NCBI RefSeq assembly: GCF_029867415.1
Contig: NC_081184.1
Coordinates: 108,983,360 to 109,047,359 of the forward strand
Direction: 5' to 3'
Source: Vicia villosa
Lineage: Eukaryota > Streptophyta > Magnoliopsida > Fabales > Fabaceae
Length of the DNA stretch: 64,000 nucleotides
The notes under the pieces are model-generated. The model did not search any database. It saw nothing but the letters and a program-made list of their open reading frames with translations, and was not told where the DNA came from. A program made the position numbers and the translations under genes. Positions 21,130 to 32,262 of the stretch are shown here, in pieces. The number at the start of each line of letters is the position of its first letter. Positions within the stretch are counted from its first letter, which is position 1.

Positions 21130-22729
21130 CTCCTCAAGTTAACTTTAATGTTTGTCACGTTTTATATACAAATTAAGTTATTTTATAATAAAAACAAAAG
21201 CCAAATCCTATGATAACAGTAACAGTCTTTAATAATGATGAACATTGATTTAATCTTAGATCATTTTCATATTTTAGTTTAAAGTTTAAAAATAAAATGT
21301 CAAGTCCATGGTTTAGTCAAAAATGGTTTGCATGGTTAAAACCTACCATCCATATCATTGATGTTGAGTTACCTATGTGGTAACTCCCCCCACATATTTG
21401 GATTGTTAGAAAAAACTGGCCCTAGTTTGAACTTCAATAAAACTAACACCTTGTTGGCAACAAGTGTTTGAGATAAGGCATATTTGATAGATAATTCAAT
21501 CATTGTTTTTAAAATGGCAAAAGACCCTTAGATTAGATTACAAGATGGTTTAAAATTATCTAAGTTCCTAAAGGACCATATTCTAATTGGCCTATTTTAC
21601 TTCATTTCTGCAATTAGGCTGCCAAGTAGTTCTTATTATCCAAAAGCAATAATGTCCTAAGTATACCTGCACCAAACAATGCAATATCAAATTTCATTCA
21701 AAAGCAGTTACATGATACAGAACTTAAGCAACTCATATTTGATCAAAACTAAGACAAGGCATGAACACATGTTTGAGATTCAACAACCTGCAATTCAAAG
21801 CGCAACAACGGCACCAACAACATCCAGAAATCCGAACCAGAAGTAGAAGAAGGAGAAGAAGAGGACGAAGTTCAAAACATGTATGTCAGAAGTATCCATC
21901 CATTTGATATTTGTGTAAACTTCAAAAACCTTTGAACAACAAACAAATTGGGAGCAGGAAATAAGTTGGTATTCATTAATTGAATTGACCAACAAATTTC
22001 ATTAGATTAAAGATTCTTGTAGTAGCTCAAAATGTGTCATGTTAATTCAAACAAAACAAATGAAGTGTTTTTCCTTGGATGATACAAAGCTCATTCAGCA
22101 ACAATATGTACTGATATAAAAAAACAATGCAAAAAACTTGAACTCATCACAGAACATAAAATAGACTACAATGCTAAGCTTAACCAGGTCCCACAAGAAC
22201 CTTCTAAAACCAGCTACTGATAAAGTCTACTAACAATCAAAAGTAGATACTGATAAATCCAAAGCAAGAACAGCAAATTAACAAATAAAATTATATTTTG
22301 ATAGACACCGACACCTGTAAACCTCGAACTGGATCAATTCAAATTTGATTAAATAAGCAAACAGGCAGCCACCAACATTCATGAGTAACAAAACATATCC
22401 AGCTAAACACAAACAACTTTGTAAGAATTGAAGGAAAGTTCTTTCAAAATATAAAAGCAAAATTTATACAGAAATCATAATGAGCAAAAAATGAAACTGA
22501 GGCAGCAGATTACAACAACTTCATAATTTTGCAATGTAAGCATAATACCAGAAGAAAGAAAGTCACCAAAAGATAAGCTTTTTCACATACTCTGCATGAA
22601 TATGTTAAATTGCCAATATTTCAATGGAACAATAAATGGTGTTTAGTTGAAACAACAAGCTAATAGAACAAAACAAGTGAATGGTTTATCCCAATTGCAT
22701 GACAAAACTAAAAAACAAAACATATCTGG
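21130..22729. other. Unassigned MULE interior downstream of the NMT fragment
   Basis: No coding region recognised on either strand. A sequence at about 21920-21985 is a near copy of 22918-22978 (shared CAAACAAATTGGGAGCA and TTCATTAATTGAAT), so part of the captured segment is duplicated. It may be NMT intron or 3' sequence; that is a guess from position. Confidence 0.5.
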
Positions 22730-22942
22730 CTACAGGAGCACAAGCCGGAGTTCGGACGGTTTCATGGCATTACGAATCCTATAATTGTACAAGTAGTAGT
22801 GAAGCTGTCCATCTCCAGGTCCAAATTTGAGATCTTTAAGGAAACCTTCATTATGCATCACATCCAAGGCACTGAAAACATCGAAATCCTTCTGCTTTTC
22901 CACGATCATCGCATCGTTCATCAACAAACAAATTGGGAGCAA
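22730..22942 (-). pseudogene. NMT1: N-myristoyltransferase C-terminal fragment
   Basis: The open frame encodes about 65 residues that match the C-terminal end of glycylpeptide N-tetradecanoyltransferase, beginning [11 protein letters not shown], with [10 protein letters not shown], then [15 protein letters not shown] and ending in LVLL-stop. NMT ends in a leucine whose carboxylate takes part in catalysis, and this end is kept, although a usually small residue before LVLL is Arg here. All upstream catalytic sequence is missing, so it cannot be an enzyme. It lies 85 bp downstream of the PPR stop on the same strand, inside the MULE, and looks like a captured last exon. Confidence 0.85.
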
Positions 22943-23026
22943 GAAATAAGTAGGTATTCATTAATTGAATGGAACAAAAAATCTTATTTATAAGACCTGA
23001 ATAAATTTTATGCCCATGAAGTTAGT

Positions 23027-24970
23027 TCATTCAGATATTGCAAGCTCTTTGTGCGCATCAATCACAGAAAACGTTCTATTCAAACGTTTGAATGAATCTT
23101 CTGAAATAGCATCCATGTTAACAAGTGAGTTAGCCAACTCCATAGCGTCATTTCGCAATCCTCCAAAACCAATCCCTCGGATCAACAATGTGTAGGTTGT
23201 TTCATTTGGCAAGCATCCTCTCTTATTCATAGCATCAAGCACCTCAATAGCATCTATGACTCTTTGCACCTTGCACAATCCACGAATAACAGCATTGTAA
23301 TTATTAACAGTAGGCTGAAACTTGCGACTCTCTATCATGTCAACCAGCAACTCAATTGCCTGATCCACCAATCCATCTCTGCACAAGCAAGAAATAAGTG
23401 AATTATAGGTGATCTCATTAGGATCAACGCCTTTGCTTAACATCTCTAGAATCATCCATAACGCTCTAATTTTATTGCCGCTGCTCCACAATGCACCAAA
23501 CAATGTATTATAAGAACTTGCATCTGGAGGACAACCCACTTCACTGGCCTTCTCAAAGATGCGCAAAGCCTCACCAACATTTCCATTCTTACACAGAGAA
23601 AACAAGATCGAGTTATAGTAAAAAGTATAAGGCAAACGACGATCTGATATCATTTTATCCAAATACTCAATAGCTCTATCCAACATCCCTTCTCTACACA
23701 TACCATTAACAACAACATTGTAAGTATACGCATCAGGTTGAAGCCCTCTCGACAACATCTCATCCAAAAGCTTCATAGCTTCGTCGATACCACCTTCAGT
23801 AATAGTTGCTTTAATCAAAATAGTATAAGTTATAACATCTGGCCTACAATTATCTTTCAACAACTGATCCATAACCCTTAAAGCCAAATCAAGTTTACCC
23901 CTCTGACAAAGATTCCCAATAAGAATATTATAAGTAACAACATTAGGAGCCAAACCTCTCTTCTTCATAATCTTCAACACATTCTCAGCCTCATCAATTT
24001 TACCATCACGACAAAGCGAACCAATCAATGTGTTATATGTCACAACACATGGCTCACAACCTTTATCCAACATATCCGACATCAAACTCTCCCCAGCTTC
24101 CCATTTCCCTTCATTCAAAAGACTCTTCAACAAAATATTATAAGTATTCACACCAGCTGCACAGCCCTTACTACTTATACTACTAAGATACTCAAAAGCT
24201 CTATCCAACATCCCTTCTCTACACATACCACTAACAACAATTCTATAAGTAGAAGCATTAGGTCGAATCCCTCTCGACAACATCTCATCTAAAAGCTTCA
24301 TAGCTTCATCAATACCACCTTGAGTAATAGTTGCTTCAATCAAAATAGTATAAATTATAACATCTGGCCTACAATTATCTTTCAACAACTGATCCATAAC
24401 CTTTAAAGCCAAATCAAGTTTACCCCTCTTACAAAGACTCCCAATAAGAATACTATAAGTAACAACATTAGGAGCCAAACCTCTCTTTTTCATTTTATCA
24501 AACACCTTATTAGCAGCATCAACTCTATCAGCTTTACAAAACCCATTTAGAACAGTATTATAAGCGAAAACATTAGGCTCACCGTGCTTTTCCAAAATCT
24601 CCATAACTTGAATAGCTTTCTCGATTTTCTTAGAATTGAAAAAACCCTTAATCAATTGTGTGCAAAGAAAAACATCAGGTTTATAACCCCTATTAACCAT
24701 GTGCTGAAGTAAGTAGAGAGACTCATCGTATTTACCTAATTTGCATGACTTGTTGAGAGCTTTGATGGAATTAATGTCTTGAAAGTCGCAATTTTGAACA
24801 AGTTTTGGCCTTGTTTCATTAACCCTGAATTGTTCTTGGTTGATTCTTGTTGTTCGGTTATTAGTGTTGCCTTGTTTGATGGAGTTGGGATTTGAATGCC
24901 GAGAGGTGCGGTTTGGGTGGTTTCTAAAATTGAGAGTGTGTGACAAGAATTCAGTTGATAGTGTTGTCAT
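23027..24970 (-). CDS. P-class pentatricopeptide repeat protein
   Basis: A single-exon ORF of 647 codons. Residues 1-60 are rich in Ser, Thr, Asn and Arg with few acidic residues, like an organelle transit peptide. From about 66 to 620 run 15-16 PPR motifs of 35 residues (VVTYNxLIGxLC...KRGxxPN), without E, DYW or SMR domains, so P class. Such proteins bind organelle RNA one base per repeat and act in processing, stability or translation. The C-terminal text (DAMELANSLV then SFKRLNRTF) resembles Arabidopsis At3g04760, a predicted plastid PPR protein; that match is from memory. Residues 161-261 and 336-436 are about 85% alike, a five-motif internal duplication. The whole gene lies inside a Mutator-like element, upstream of an NMT fragment. 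No stop or frameshift is seen, so it may be functional. The first ATG (24968-24970) is used. Confidence 0.9.
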   Translation of the reverse strand: MTTLSTEFLSHTLNFRNHPNRTSRHSNPNSIKQGNTNNRTTRINQEQFRVNETRPKLVQNCDFQDINSIKALNKSCKLGKYDESLYLLQHMVNRGYKPDVFLCTQLIKGFFNSKKIEKAIQVMEILEKHGEPNVFAYNTVLNGFCKADRVDAANKVFDKMKKRGLAPNVVTYSILIGSLCKRGKLDLALKVMDQLLKDNCRPDVIIYTILIEATITQGGIDEAMKLLDEMLSRGIRPNASTYRIVVSGMCREGMLDRAFEYLSSISSKGCAAGVNTYNILLKSLLNEGKWEAGESLMSDMLDKGCEPCVVTYNTLIGSLCRDGKIDEAENVLKIMKKRGLAPNVVTYNILIGNLCQRGKLDLALRVMDQLLKDNCRPDVITYTILIKATITEGGIDEAMKLLDEMLSRGLQPDAYTYNVVVNGMCREGMLDRAIEYLDKMISDRRLPYTFYYNSILFSLCKNGNVGEALRIFEKASEVGCPPDASSYNTLFGALWSSGNKIRALWMILEMLSKGVDPNEITYNSLISCLCRDGLVDQAIELLVDMIESRKFQPTVNNYNAVIRGLCKVQRVIDAIEVLDAMNKRGCLPNETTYTLLIRGIGFGGLRNDAMELANSLVNMDAISEDSFKRLNRTFSVIDAHKELAISE

Positions 24971-24994
24971 TGTTAGTAACGATGATATTGGCGG

Positions 24995-25094
24995 TTGTAG
25001 TTGCAGTTGTAGTTTGAGTTTGGAGAAAGTGAAGAGATAGAGAATTGTAGTTGCAGTTGTAGTTTGAGTTCGGAGAAAGTGAAGAGACAGAGAA
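24995..25094. repeat. 50-bp tandem duplication in the PPR 5' leader
   Basis: Two adjacent 50-bp copies (24995-25044, 25045-25094) differ at about two positions. They lie just upstream of the PPR start codon and would be in its 5' UTR or promoter. Confidence 0.85.
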
Positions 25095-25189
25095 GAGAGA
25101 AATGTTGATAAGTTTTATTGGTTAAAATATGTCTAGGTCATTTATTTTGGAAATGGATTCTACATAAAGTACTAAGACTCACACATGTT

Positions 25190-25850
25190 TCAAATAAATA
25201 TTTGTTTAAATATTTATTAATGGATTCTACAGGTGTAATTATATAATATTATACAATTTATTTAATAAATAAATATTACATAAATAAATAAATTATAAAT
25301 GTAATTAAATAATATTTAAATAATAAATTTTATATAATTAGGTTTATATATATGTTTATAAATTTAAATACGTAATTATATAAAATAAGTAAATAAATAA
25401 ATAAAGTAATATTTTATTATTTTAAATTATTAATATATTATTAATATTATTAACATTATTTTACGTAAATATTAATATTATTAACATTATACTACGTAAA
25501 TAATATTATTAATATTATATTAATAAATAAATAAAGTATATTAATATACATATATAAACATATATTAATAAATAAATAAATAAATAAATAAAGTAATATA
25601 TAAATAGTAATAATAAAATAATAAACGTATATATATATTAACATATATTAATAAAAAAGTATATTAATAATAAATAAAGTAATATATAAATATTAATAAT
25701 AAATAAATAAAGTAATATATTAATATTAATAAATATTAATAAACAAATAATTAATAATATTATTTATACTCTATACCATTAGTTAATTAATTAAAAACTG
25801 AACATCTAAATATATAGATTTCCTTGGTTTTATTAACCGTATAACATTGA
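25190..25850. repeat. AT-rich right interior of the MULE
   Basis: AATAAATAAA, TATTAATA and similar words. It resembles the reverse complement of the left interior near 19985-20200, which extends the inverted-repeat character of the element. No gene. Confidence 0.8.
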
Positions 25851-25999
25851 TGGCTTGGTGGTACGGTAGCACTCCATTCACCCTTATGACAAGGGTTCGA
25901 AACTTGGTTTTTCAAGTTAATAAAATTGCTATTTTTTCAAGTTTTTCCAAGCTTTCCAAGTCAGCAGCGCCACATAAGAAGATTCAGTGCCAACTAGGA

Positions 26000-26147
26000 A
26001 GATTCCACAAGCCCAGTCAGCCAAACATGGAATAGGGGGTGCCTGAAAACAGAATCTTTTTTGTTAAGGGGCAAAGGCTAATTTTTTTTTAATAAGGGGA
26101 AAAACCGAAACTCGCTACTTTGGCAGGGGGCAAATGGTATTTAACCC
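26000..26147 (-). repeat. Right terminal inverted repeat of the MULE
   Basis: Complement of the left end. The 9-bp duplication TAGAAACAA follows at 26148-26156. Confidence 0.88.
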
Positions 26148-26234
26148 TAGAAACAATTATAAGAAGGTAGCAGTGATTCATTATTAGTAACAATGCTTTA
26201 ATGTATAACTCATTATCAATTTATCATAAACTCT

Positions 26235-26798
26235 CTCAATTTCCCCTCATTTTGTTTTATCCTTTTTCTTTTCCTTTCTGGGATCAAGAGTGATCAATTG
26301 TGTTTATTTGTAACAACAAAGTGTTCAAATATCTAACATCTGGCAATATTAGAGACAAGCTTGACCCATAATTAAATTGTGCAATGGCTTCTCATCCAAA
26401 TGGACACTTCTTCATAAATCTTCCTATATGAGTTGGAAAGAAATATGAAAGTTGGTGCAAGAAAATGAAGGTTGGGTTTGGATATTCATCAAGATTGATC
26501 ATGTAATTATGGCTATTGAAGAATCAAATCAAATGATTTTGCAAGCATGGTTACATAAGAACCGTAAGGATCCCTTGAAGCTCATGAGCTAAAAATGAAT
26601 GAGAGAAAGAAGATGACAAAGCCAAGGCAGAAGTAGCACTATATGCACAAATAAACAAAGACGAGAAAGTCAAAAGGTAGAGTAGAAGAAGAGAGGTGGC
26701 CATCACAAATCTTATGAAATAAACTCAGAAACATGGTTATTCTTCAAACCAAAAGCATGGCAACGATAAAAAAAGATGGAACCAACATAAGAGGTAGA
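26235..26798 (+). pseudogene. Older plus-strand copia gag remnant, left part
   Basis: Interrupted frames from an ATGGCTTCTCATCC start near 26383 give gag-like words (KYESWCKKMKVGFG, then GHHKSYE and KKRWNQHKRGR). This is the N-terminal copia gag (UBN2) region up to the basic stretch before the zinc knuckle. Many stops. It continues at 43010 after a 16-kb insertion. The preceding CT-rich segment (26235-26330) may be its LTR end. Confidence 0.6.
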
Positions 26799-26881
26799 TG
26801 TAAGAAAAGGAATGGATCGATACATAAAAGAAAGCACTTGAATATTGTATCGGAATTTGTTATGTTTTATTCTTGTAATGA

Positions 26882-26974
<93 letters not shown>
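26799..26974 (-). repeat. Truncated 3' LTR ending in (TG)n(TA)n
   Basis: 26799-26883 matches 42519-42603 almost base for base; then (TG)n and (TA)n run to 26974, where the pol sequence begins at once. The remaining part of the LTR (equivalent to 42746-43004) is missing. Confidence 0.9.
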
Positions 26975-26976
<2 letters not shown>

Positions 26977-29698
26977 GAGAACTCGTGTGGCCGCATCGAG
27001 ATGAGTTGTACATGGAGATTGCATGAATTGACTGAGAGTGTTAACAGCGTATTGGATGTCGGGTCGTGTCACTGTTAAATATAATAGATGACCAATGAGG
27101 CGACGATAGATTGTCGGATCAGGAAGATGGCTTCCTTCATTGGGTCGTAGACGAAGGTATTGCTCCATAGGAAAATCTGATGGTCGGCAACCAGTCATAC
27201 CAGAGTCGGATAAAATGTCAAGTGTATATTTCCTTTGACATAAGAATATTCCCTTTTTAGAATGGGATACATCGATACCTAAGAAGTATGAAATATTTCC
27301 CAGATCTTTGATGGAAAAGGCCTGGGCGAGAAATTTCTTGATGTCGGAGATAGCGTCTTCGTTATTTCCAGTGATGATGATGTCATCTACATAAACGAGT
27401 ACAAATATAGTTGTGTGACTACTTTTGAAAGTGAATATACTATAATCAGAGATGGATTGATGAAAAACCTTTTGAATGAGGGTGGTGGAGAATTTTGAGA
27501 ACCATTGACGGGATGCCTGTTTGAGACCATAGATGGATTTGTTTAATTTGCAAACACATGGTTTCCCTTTATGAGAGAAGCCGGGTGGTAATTTCATGTA
27601 AACTTCTTCATTAAGGTCTCCTTGGAGGAAAGTATTGTTAACATCAAGTTGATGTAACGACCACTTTTTAATGGCAGCAATGGAGAGAAGGAGTCGAACC
27701 GTGACAAGTTTGGCAATCGGTGCGAATGTTTCATGGTAGTCAATAACATGTACTTGATTGTAGCCTTTGGCGACTAAACGAGCCTTATATCGCTCAACGG
27801 TACCATTAGAGTGATATTTAATTTTGTATACCCACTTACAACCTATGGCGGTTTTGCCATTCGAGAGAGGAGATAAAACCCAAGTGTTGTTGGATTCAAG
27901 GGCGTGGATTTCTTTAGCCATAGCGTCACGCCATTCAGCTGATTTGATAGCATGAGAATAAGATGTTGGTTCTTTATTTTCAATGATATTAACAAGAAGA
28001 GCTCGATGAGAAGTGCTCAAATTGGATAAAGAGAAATAATTCTTTAATGGGAAGGCACTCTGTGATGTGACATTATTAATGTCACATACATGGTCTGTGA
28101 GGAGAACAGAAGGAGTACGAAGACGTTGAGGATAACGACGTTCTACCAGATTGATCGCTGTAGGTGAATGTTGTTGGGGTGTTTCTACAGGAATGGATGG
28201 AATAATGGATGGAATATTCGATGAGTTATCATCCTGAGGGGTGTCATGATGACTAATGTCGGGAGAGATACTTGATGCAGGTGATAAGTTGGAAGAGGAA
28301 TCATCAAATTCACAATCAAGGATTTGAGTGTTGATGCTTATGTCGTTAGCGATGGAAGGAGTTTGAAGGTCGTGATATGGAAACATGGTTTCAAAAAATT
28401 GAACATCGCGAGAGACATATATTTTGCGAGTGTGCATATCGTAGATGCGGTATCCTTTTTGATTAAAAGGGTAACCGAAAAAAATACCAGGTTTGGCTCG
28501 TTCATCGAATTTGTGTTGAATGTTCATATTTTTGGCAAAACAGAGACATCAAAACACATGAAGTGATGAGTATGAAGGAGGAGAATCGAGTAAAATTTGA
28601 TGAGGAGATTTATACTTCAGGGTGGGAGTAGGAAGTTTGTTTATGAGATAAGCGGCAGTGAGCACGCATTCACCCCAAAATGAAAGGGGTAATTTCGCTT
28701 GGAAACGTAATGCTCTTGCGACGTTGAGAAGATGACGATGCTTGCGCTCCACAACGCCATTTTTTTGAGGGGTTGCAACGCAGCTGCGTTGATGAATAAT
28801 GCCATGATCATAAAACCATGTTTGGATTTGTTTGGACAAAAAATCCGAACCATTGTCGGAACGAATAGCTTGAAGTTGGGGAAGAAAGATGCCCCAATCT
28901 CCAGAATTAATTTTATTAATTTTAGTGTTGAATTGGCGATTGATTTTATTAAAAAAAAATGAAATGTTTCAGATTTATGTTGCATGAGATATAACCAAGT
29001 ACATCGTGAATAATCGTCGACGATTGTTAAAAAATACCGTGATCCATTGTGTGATGGAGTAGAGAATGGACCCCAAATATCGACATGAATTAACTCAAAA
29101 CAGTGAGATGAATATGATGTTCTTGAAGAAAAAGGTAAACGTGATTGTTTTGCACGCGGACAAACGTCACAAACAAAATCTTTATTCGCATTAATATTTG
29201 GAGAGTTCTTAAAAATAAATTGAAAGCGGGAAATAGATGGGTGACTGAGGCGTAAATGCCATAGGTCAGCCTTATTACATTGCTTAGAACTAAAAAAAGA
29301 ACTTGATGGATGGTCAAGGCAATATTGATCCTTGTCATCTTTATTTAATGGTGGTTCTTCATTCAGGTAGAAGAGTCCATTCCGAGCACTACTAGAGGAT
29401 GAGAAAATAATATCACAATGTATTGATTTTGTTAATTGTGAAAAAGATAATAGATTATATTTGAAAGATGGAATGTGATAAACATTCGTGAGTGTAAGTG
29501 ACGGCGAGCAATGAATATTGCCGATGTGTTTCACGGACGCGTGAGAGACATCGGGTAATTGAACAAGTATATTTTTATGAACAGGTGAATATGAAGAAAA
29601 ATAAGAAAGAGATGTGCATATGTGATTTGAAGCGCCAGAATCAACAATCCAAGAAAAAGGAACACTAGTAAAAGCGCTACCTGCTAAATTCACAGATG
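26975..29698 (-). pseudogene. Copia pol pseudogene (protease to RNase H)
   Basis: Minus-strand frames in order: protease with WIVDSGASNHIC (about 29650), integrase finger (HLRLSHPS ... CDVCPRAK), DIWGPF and VDDYSR, then a frameshift near a poly-A run at 28955. The TPQKNGVVERKH segment follows (about 28775), another frameshift near 28545, then RT with KARLVAKGYNQ, LDVNNTFLQGDL and LVYVDDIIITG (about 27395), and RNase H up to AATRVLRYI, where it runs into (TA)n. The long open frame ending in repeated Tyr-Ile is the microsatellite read through, not protein. Function is lost. Confidence 0.9.
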
Positions 29699-30301
29699 AT
29701 CCCTGTCGCACCCCAATTTTTGACCCACATATTTCATTCATTTGATATTATCGCATTCGTATTTCATTTGCATTATATCGTCGCATTTCTTGCATATTTC
29801 TCGATTTTGTTTACCTTTTCATTTTAGTCATTAGTTTTATTTTTAATATTACTATAAGTTTTATTTTTATTGTTATTTTTATTATTATTATTTTTAGATT
29901 TAATTAAGTTTAGAGTTACTAATAAAAAAAGAGTGAATAGATAAAAAAAAATAATATAGAAACTTAAGTCTTTTTTAATTGTTTAGGCCCATTCTCTTTT
30001 TTTACTAGAGCCCATTACAACAAAACAAAATAGTTAAACAAAAAAGTAGTACAAGAAAATAAGCCAAAATTTTGTCTTCTCTTCAACTCTCTCCACGCCT
30101 CTGCTCTTGCTTCTGCATTCTGCTACCTCTCCACCAGCCTGCAAAGCCGCCCAAAAAAAAAACCTGCAATAACAAGCCAAAATTTTCACCCAAATGGTTA
30201 AGCAATAATCTGCATCAAAAGGACACAAAAACAGTAACCAAAATTGTTCAAATTGAACTCAAATTTTCCCCCCAATTTTGCATTCAAACCCTAATCTCAG
30301 T

Positions 30302-30311
30302 CTATATAAAC
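30302..30311 (+). promoter_or_regulatory. Probable TATA box of the gag-only Ogre 5' LTR
   Basis: CTATATAAAC about 600 bp into the LTR; the 3' LTR copy reads ATATATAAAC. By position it would start a transcript through the repeat array, U5 and gag. Confidence 0.6.
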
Positions 30312-31595
30312 ACATTCATCTCAACAATAAGGGGGGGAGAATCACAAAAAAACTCTGCCAAAGTTCTACCCGAATCACTCCCTCAAAACCTTACCTAAAC
30401 TCCCTCAAACACTGCAACCTAACACCCATACTCTCAAAACCGCCTTCGTTCATCAAGTCAGCGTACCACAAGCTCATACTCAACCTTGCAACACAAACCA
30501 CACCCTCAACCTTCACTCAAAACGTATACACTCACGTTGCTCATATACTCAAACAACTTCTCCACTCATTCAGACACTCAGACGCAACAACATACTCACG
30601 CCCAGACAACCTCACAAACCTTCAAACAGCAACCATACAAACCCTCGAGTCTTCAACCTCTAAACACCTGCCAAAACCGAATCACTCACTAAACCACCAT
30701 ACTCAAAACTTGCAAACTTTCTCCATAAATCCTCACCAACGAGCATATACTCATTCAAACACGCAGAACAACACAACACAGCAAATCGCGCGCCGAAATC
30801 GGACTCAGAAGCGAGTAGAAGAAGTCAGAAGGAAGGAAATCAAATTAAGCAAGCAAAAGGCAACATACCTGGGTTTGTTTCTTTTCATTCCTTCCTGATT
30901 TTAAAGTCGTCATTTCTTTTATGGATTGTTTGGTAATCATCTTTGTAACCACGTGAAATTGGGAATATTGGGATTGATTTGGGCCTAGGGTTTTAAGTTG
31001 TTTGATTTGATTTGTATACTCTGTTATGCTTGAACCAAGAAGAGAAATCGAGAGAGGAGCGATCGAATGAGAGATCTGTGAGTGAGAGATCGAGAATGAA
31101 GCAGAGATGTGTGAGAGCGTTCCCGAGAGAAGAGGAGATAGTGGCCTCATTTTCAATTTTTAGGGTTTTCTTATCAAACTCGGTTTAGGATGTTAAAAGG
31201 ATCCGGGTCTGAACCGGTCCGACCCAAGCCCTTGTTTATTTGTTTTTTTTTTAATTTTAGATCCAAATGGGCCTAACATCTTGGTCCTGTTTTGCTGTCT
31301 TTCTTTTAGCCTATTTGCTTATCTTTTATTTAGTTAATTGTTTATAAATATAGCATATAAATATAAAAGGATATGTTTTCAAATTTAGATTTTTATTTTT
31401 TTATTAAAAATAAAAAAAAAAAGATGTGTTTTAATTAGATTTTTATTTCTCTTTTATTATTTAAAATAACAAAAAATATTAGATTAATCTTTCAATCCAA
31501 AAATCAATAAACCTTGGTCCAACGCCAAGTTGCCAAATAATTCTCGATCCAACGTCAAACTTCTTCTTTTCGAAAACCTTTTTCTTAACCATACC

Positions 31596-32262
31596 AAAAG
31601 ATCGTGTGACAAGAAGTGTACACCTCTTGAATACCTCGATTCTTTTGGATTAACACATTTTTTAAACCTTTATTAATCAAACCAAGAGATTAAGTGACAA
31701 GGGGTGCACACCTCTTGAATACCTTGATCTTTTGAATCAAAACACATTAACCAAAACAAGAGATTAAGTGACAAGGGGTGCACACCTCTTGAATACCTTG
31801 ATCCTTTGAATCAAAACACATTAATAAAATCAAGAGATTAAGTGACAAGGGGTGAACACCTCTTGAATACCTTGATCTTTTGAACCTTTTTTTTAACCAA
31901 ATCAAAGTGATCAAGTGACAAGAAGTGCACACCTCTTGAATACCTTGATCTTTTGAATCTAAAACATATTAATAAAACCGAAAGATCCTGTGACAAGGGG
32001 TGAACACCTCTTGAATACCTTGATCTTTTGAAACTAAAACACATTAATCAAACCGAAAGATCCTGTGACAAGAAGTGCACACCTCTTGAATACCTTGATC
32101 TTTCGAATCTTTTTTAATCAAATCAAAAGATTAAGTGACAAGGGGTGCACACCTCTTGAATACCTTGATCTTTTGAATTAAAACACTTTAAGCAAACCAA
32201 GAGGTTAAGTGACAAGGGGTGCACACCTCTTGAATACCTTGATCTTTTGAATACATTAATTA
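31596..32262 (+). repeat. 60-66-bp tandem repeats in the LTR with paired arms
   Basis: About ten units sharing GTGACAAGGGGTGCACACC and CTTGAATACCTTGATC. The two ends of a unit are complementary: CGAAAGATC with GATCTTTCG (around 32060 and 32097), TCAAAAGAT with ATCTTTTGA, and CCAAAAGATCG with CGATTCTTTTGG. The stem therefore varies in a paired manner. An almost identical array is at 39965-40630 in the 3' LTR. Confidence 0.85.

Larger units (their letters stand above)
19735..26147. mobile_element. Non-autonomous Mutator-like element carrying genes (Pack-MULE-like)
   Basis: 6413 bp starting GGGTTAAATACC and ending with the complement GGTATTTAACCC. It is flanked by an exact 9-bp duplication TAGAAACAA (19726-19734 and 26148-26156). 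Long terminal inverted repeats of about 148 bp face each other. Long inverted repeats with 9-bp duplications are typical of Mutator-like elements. No transposase is visible, so mobility would depend on another copy. Inside are AT-rich ends, an NMT gene fragment and a complete PPR ORF, both on the minus strand. A chance 9-bp match at exactly the ends of matching inverted repeats is very unlikely, so I read this as one transposed unit. Confidence 0.8.

Noticed and set aside
30278..30898. 206-codon open frame in the gag-only Ogre LTR, repeated at 38647-39267
   Set aside because: It starts upstream of the probable TATA box, lies in C/A-rich low-complexity sequence with few stops, and its conservation only reflects recent LTR duplication.
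31596..32262. Regular repeat array that could be mistaken for a CRISPR
   Set aside because: Units are continuous and diverged with no unique spacers, lie inside a plant retrotransposon LTR, and occur again in the other LTR.
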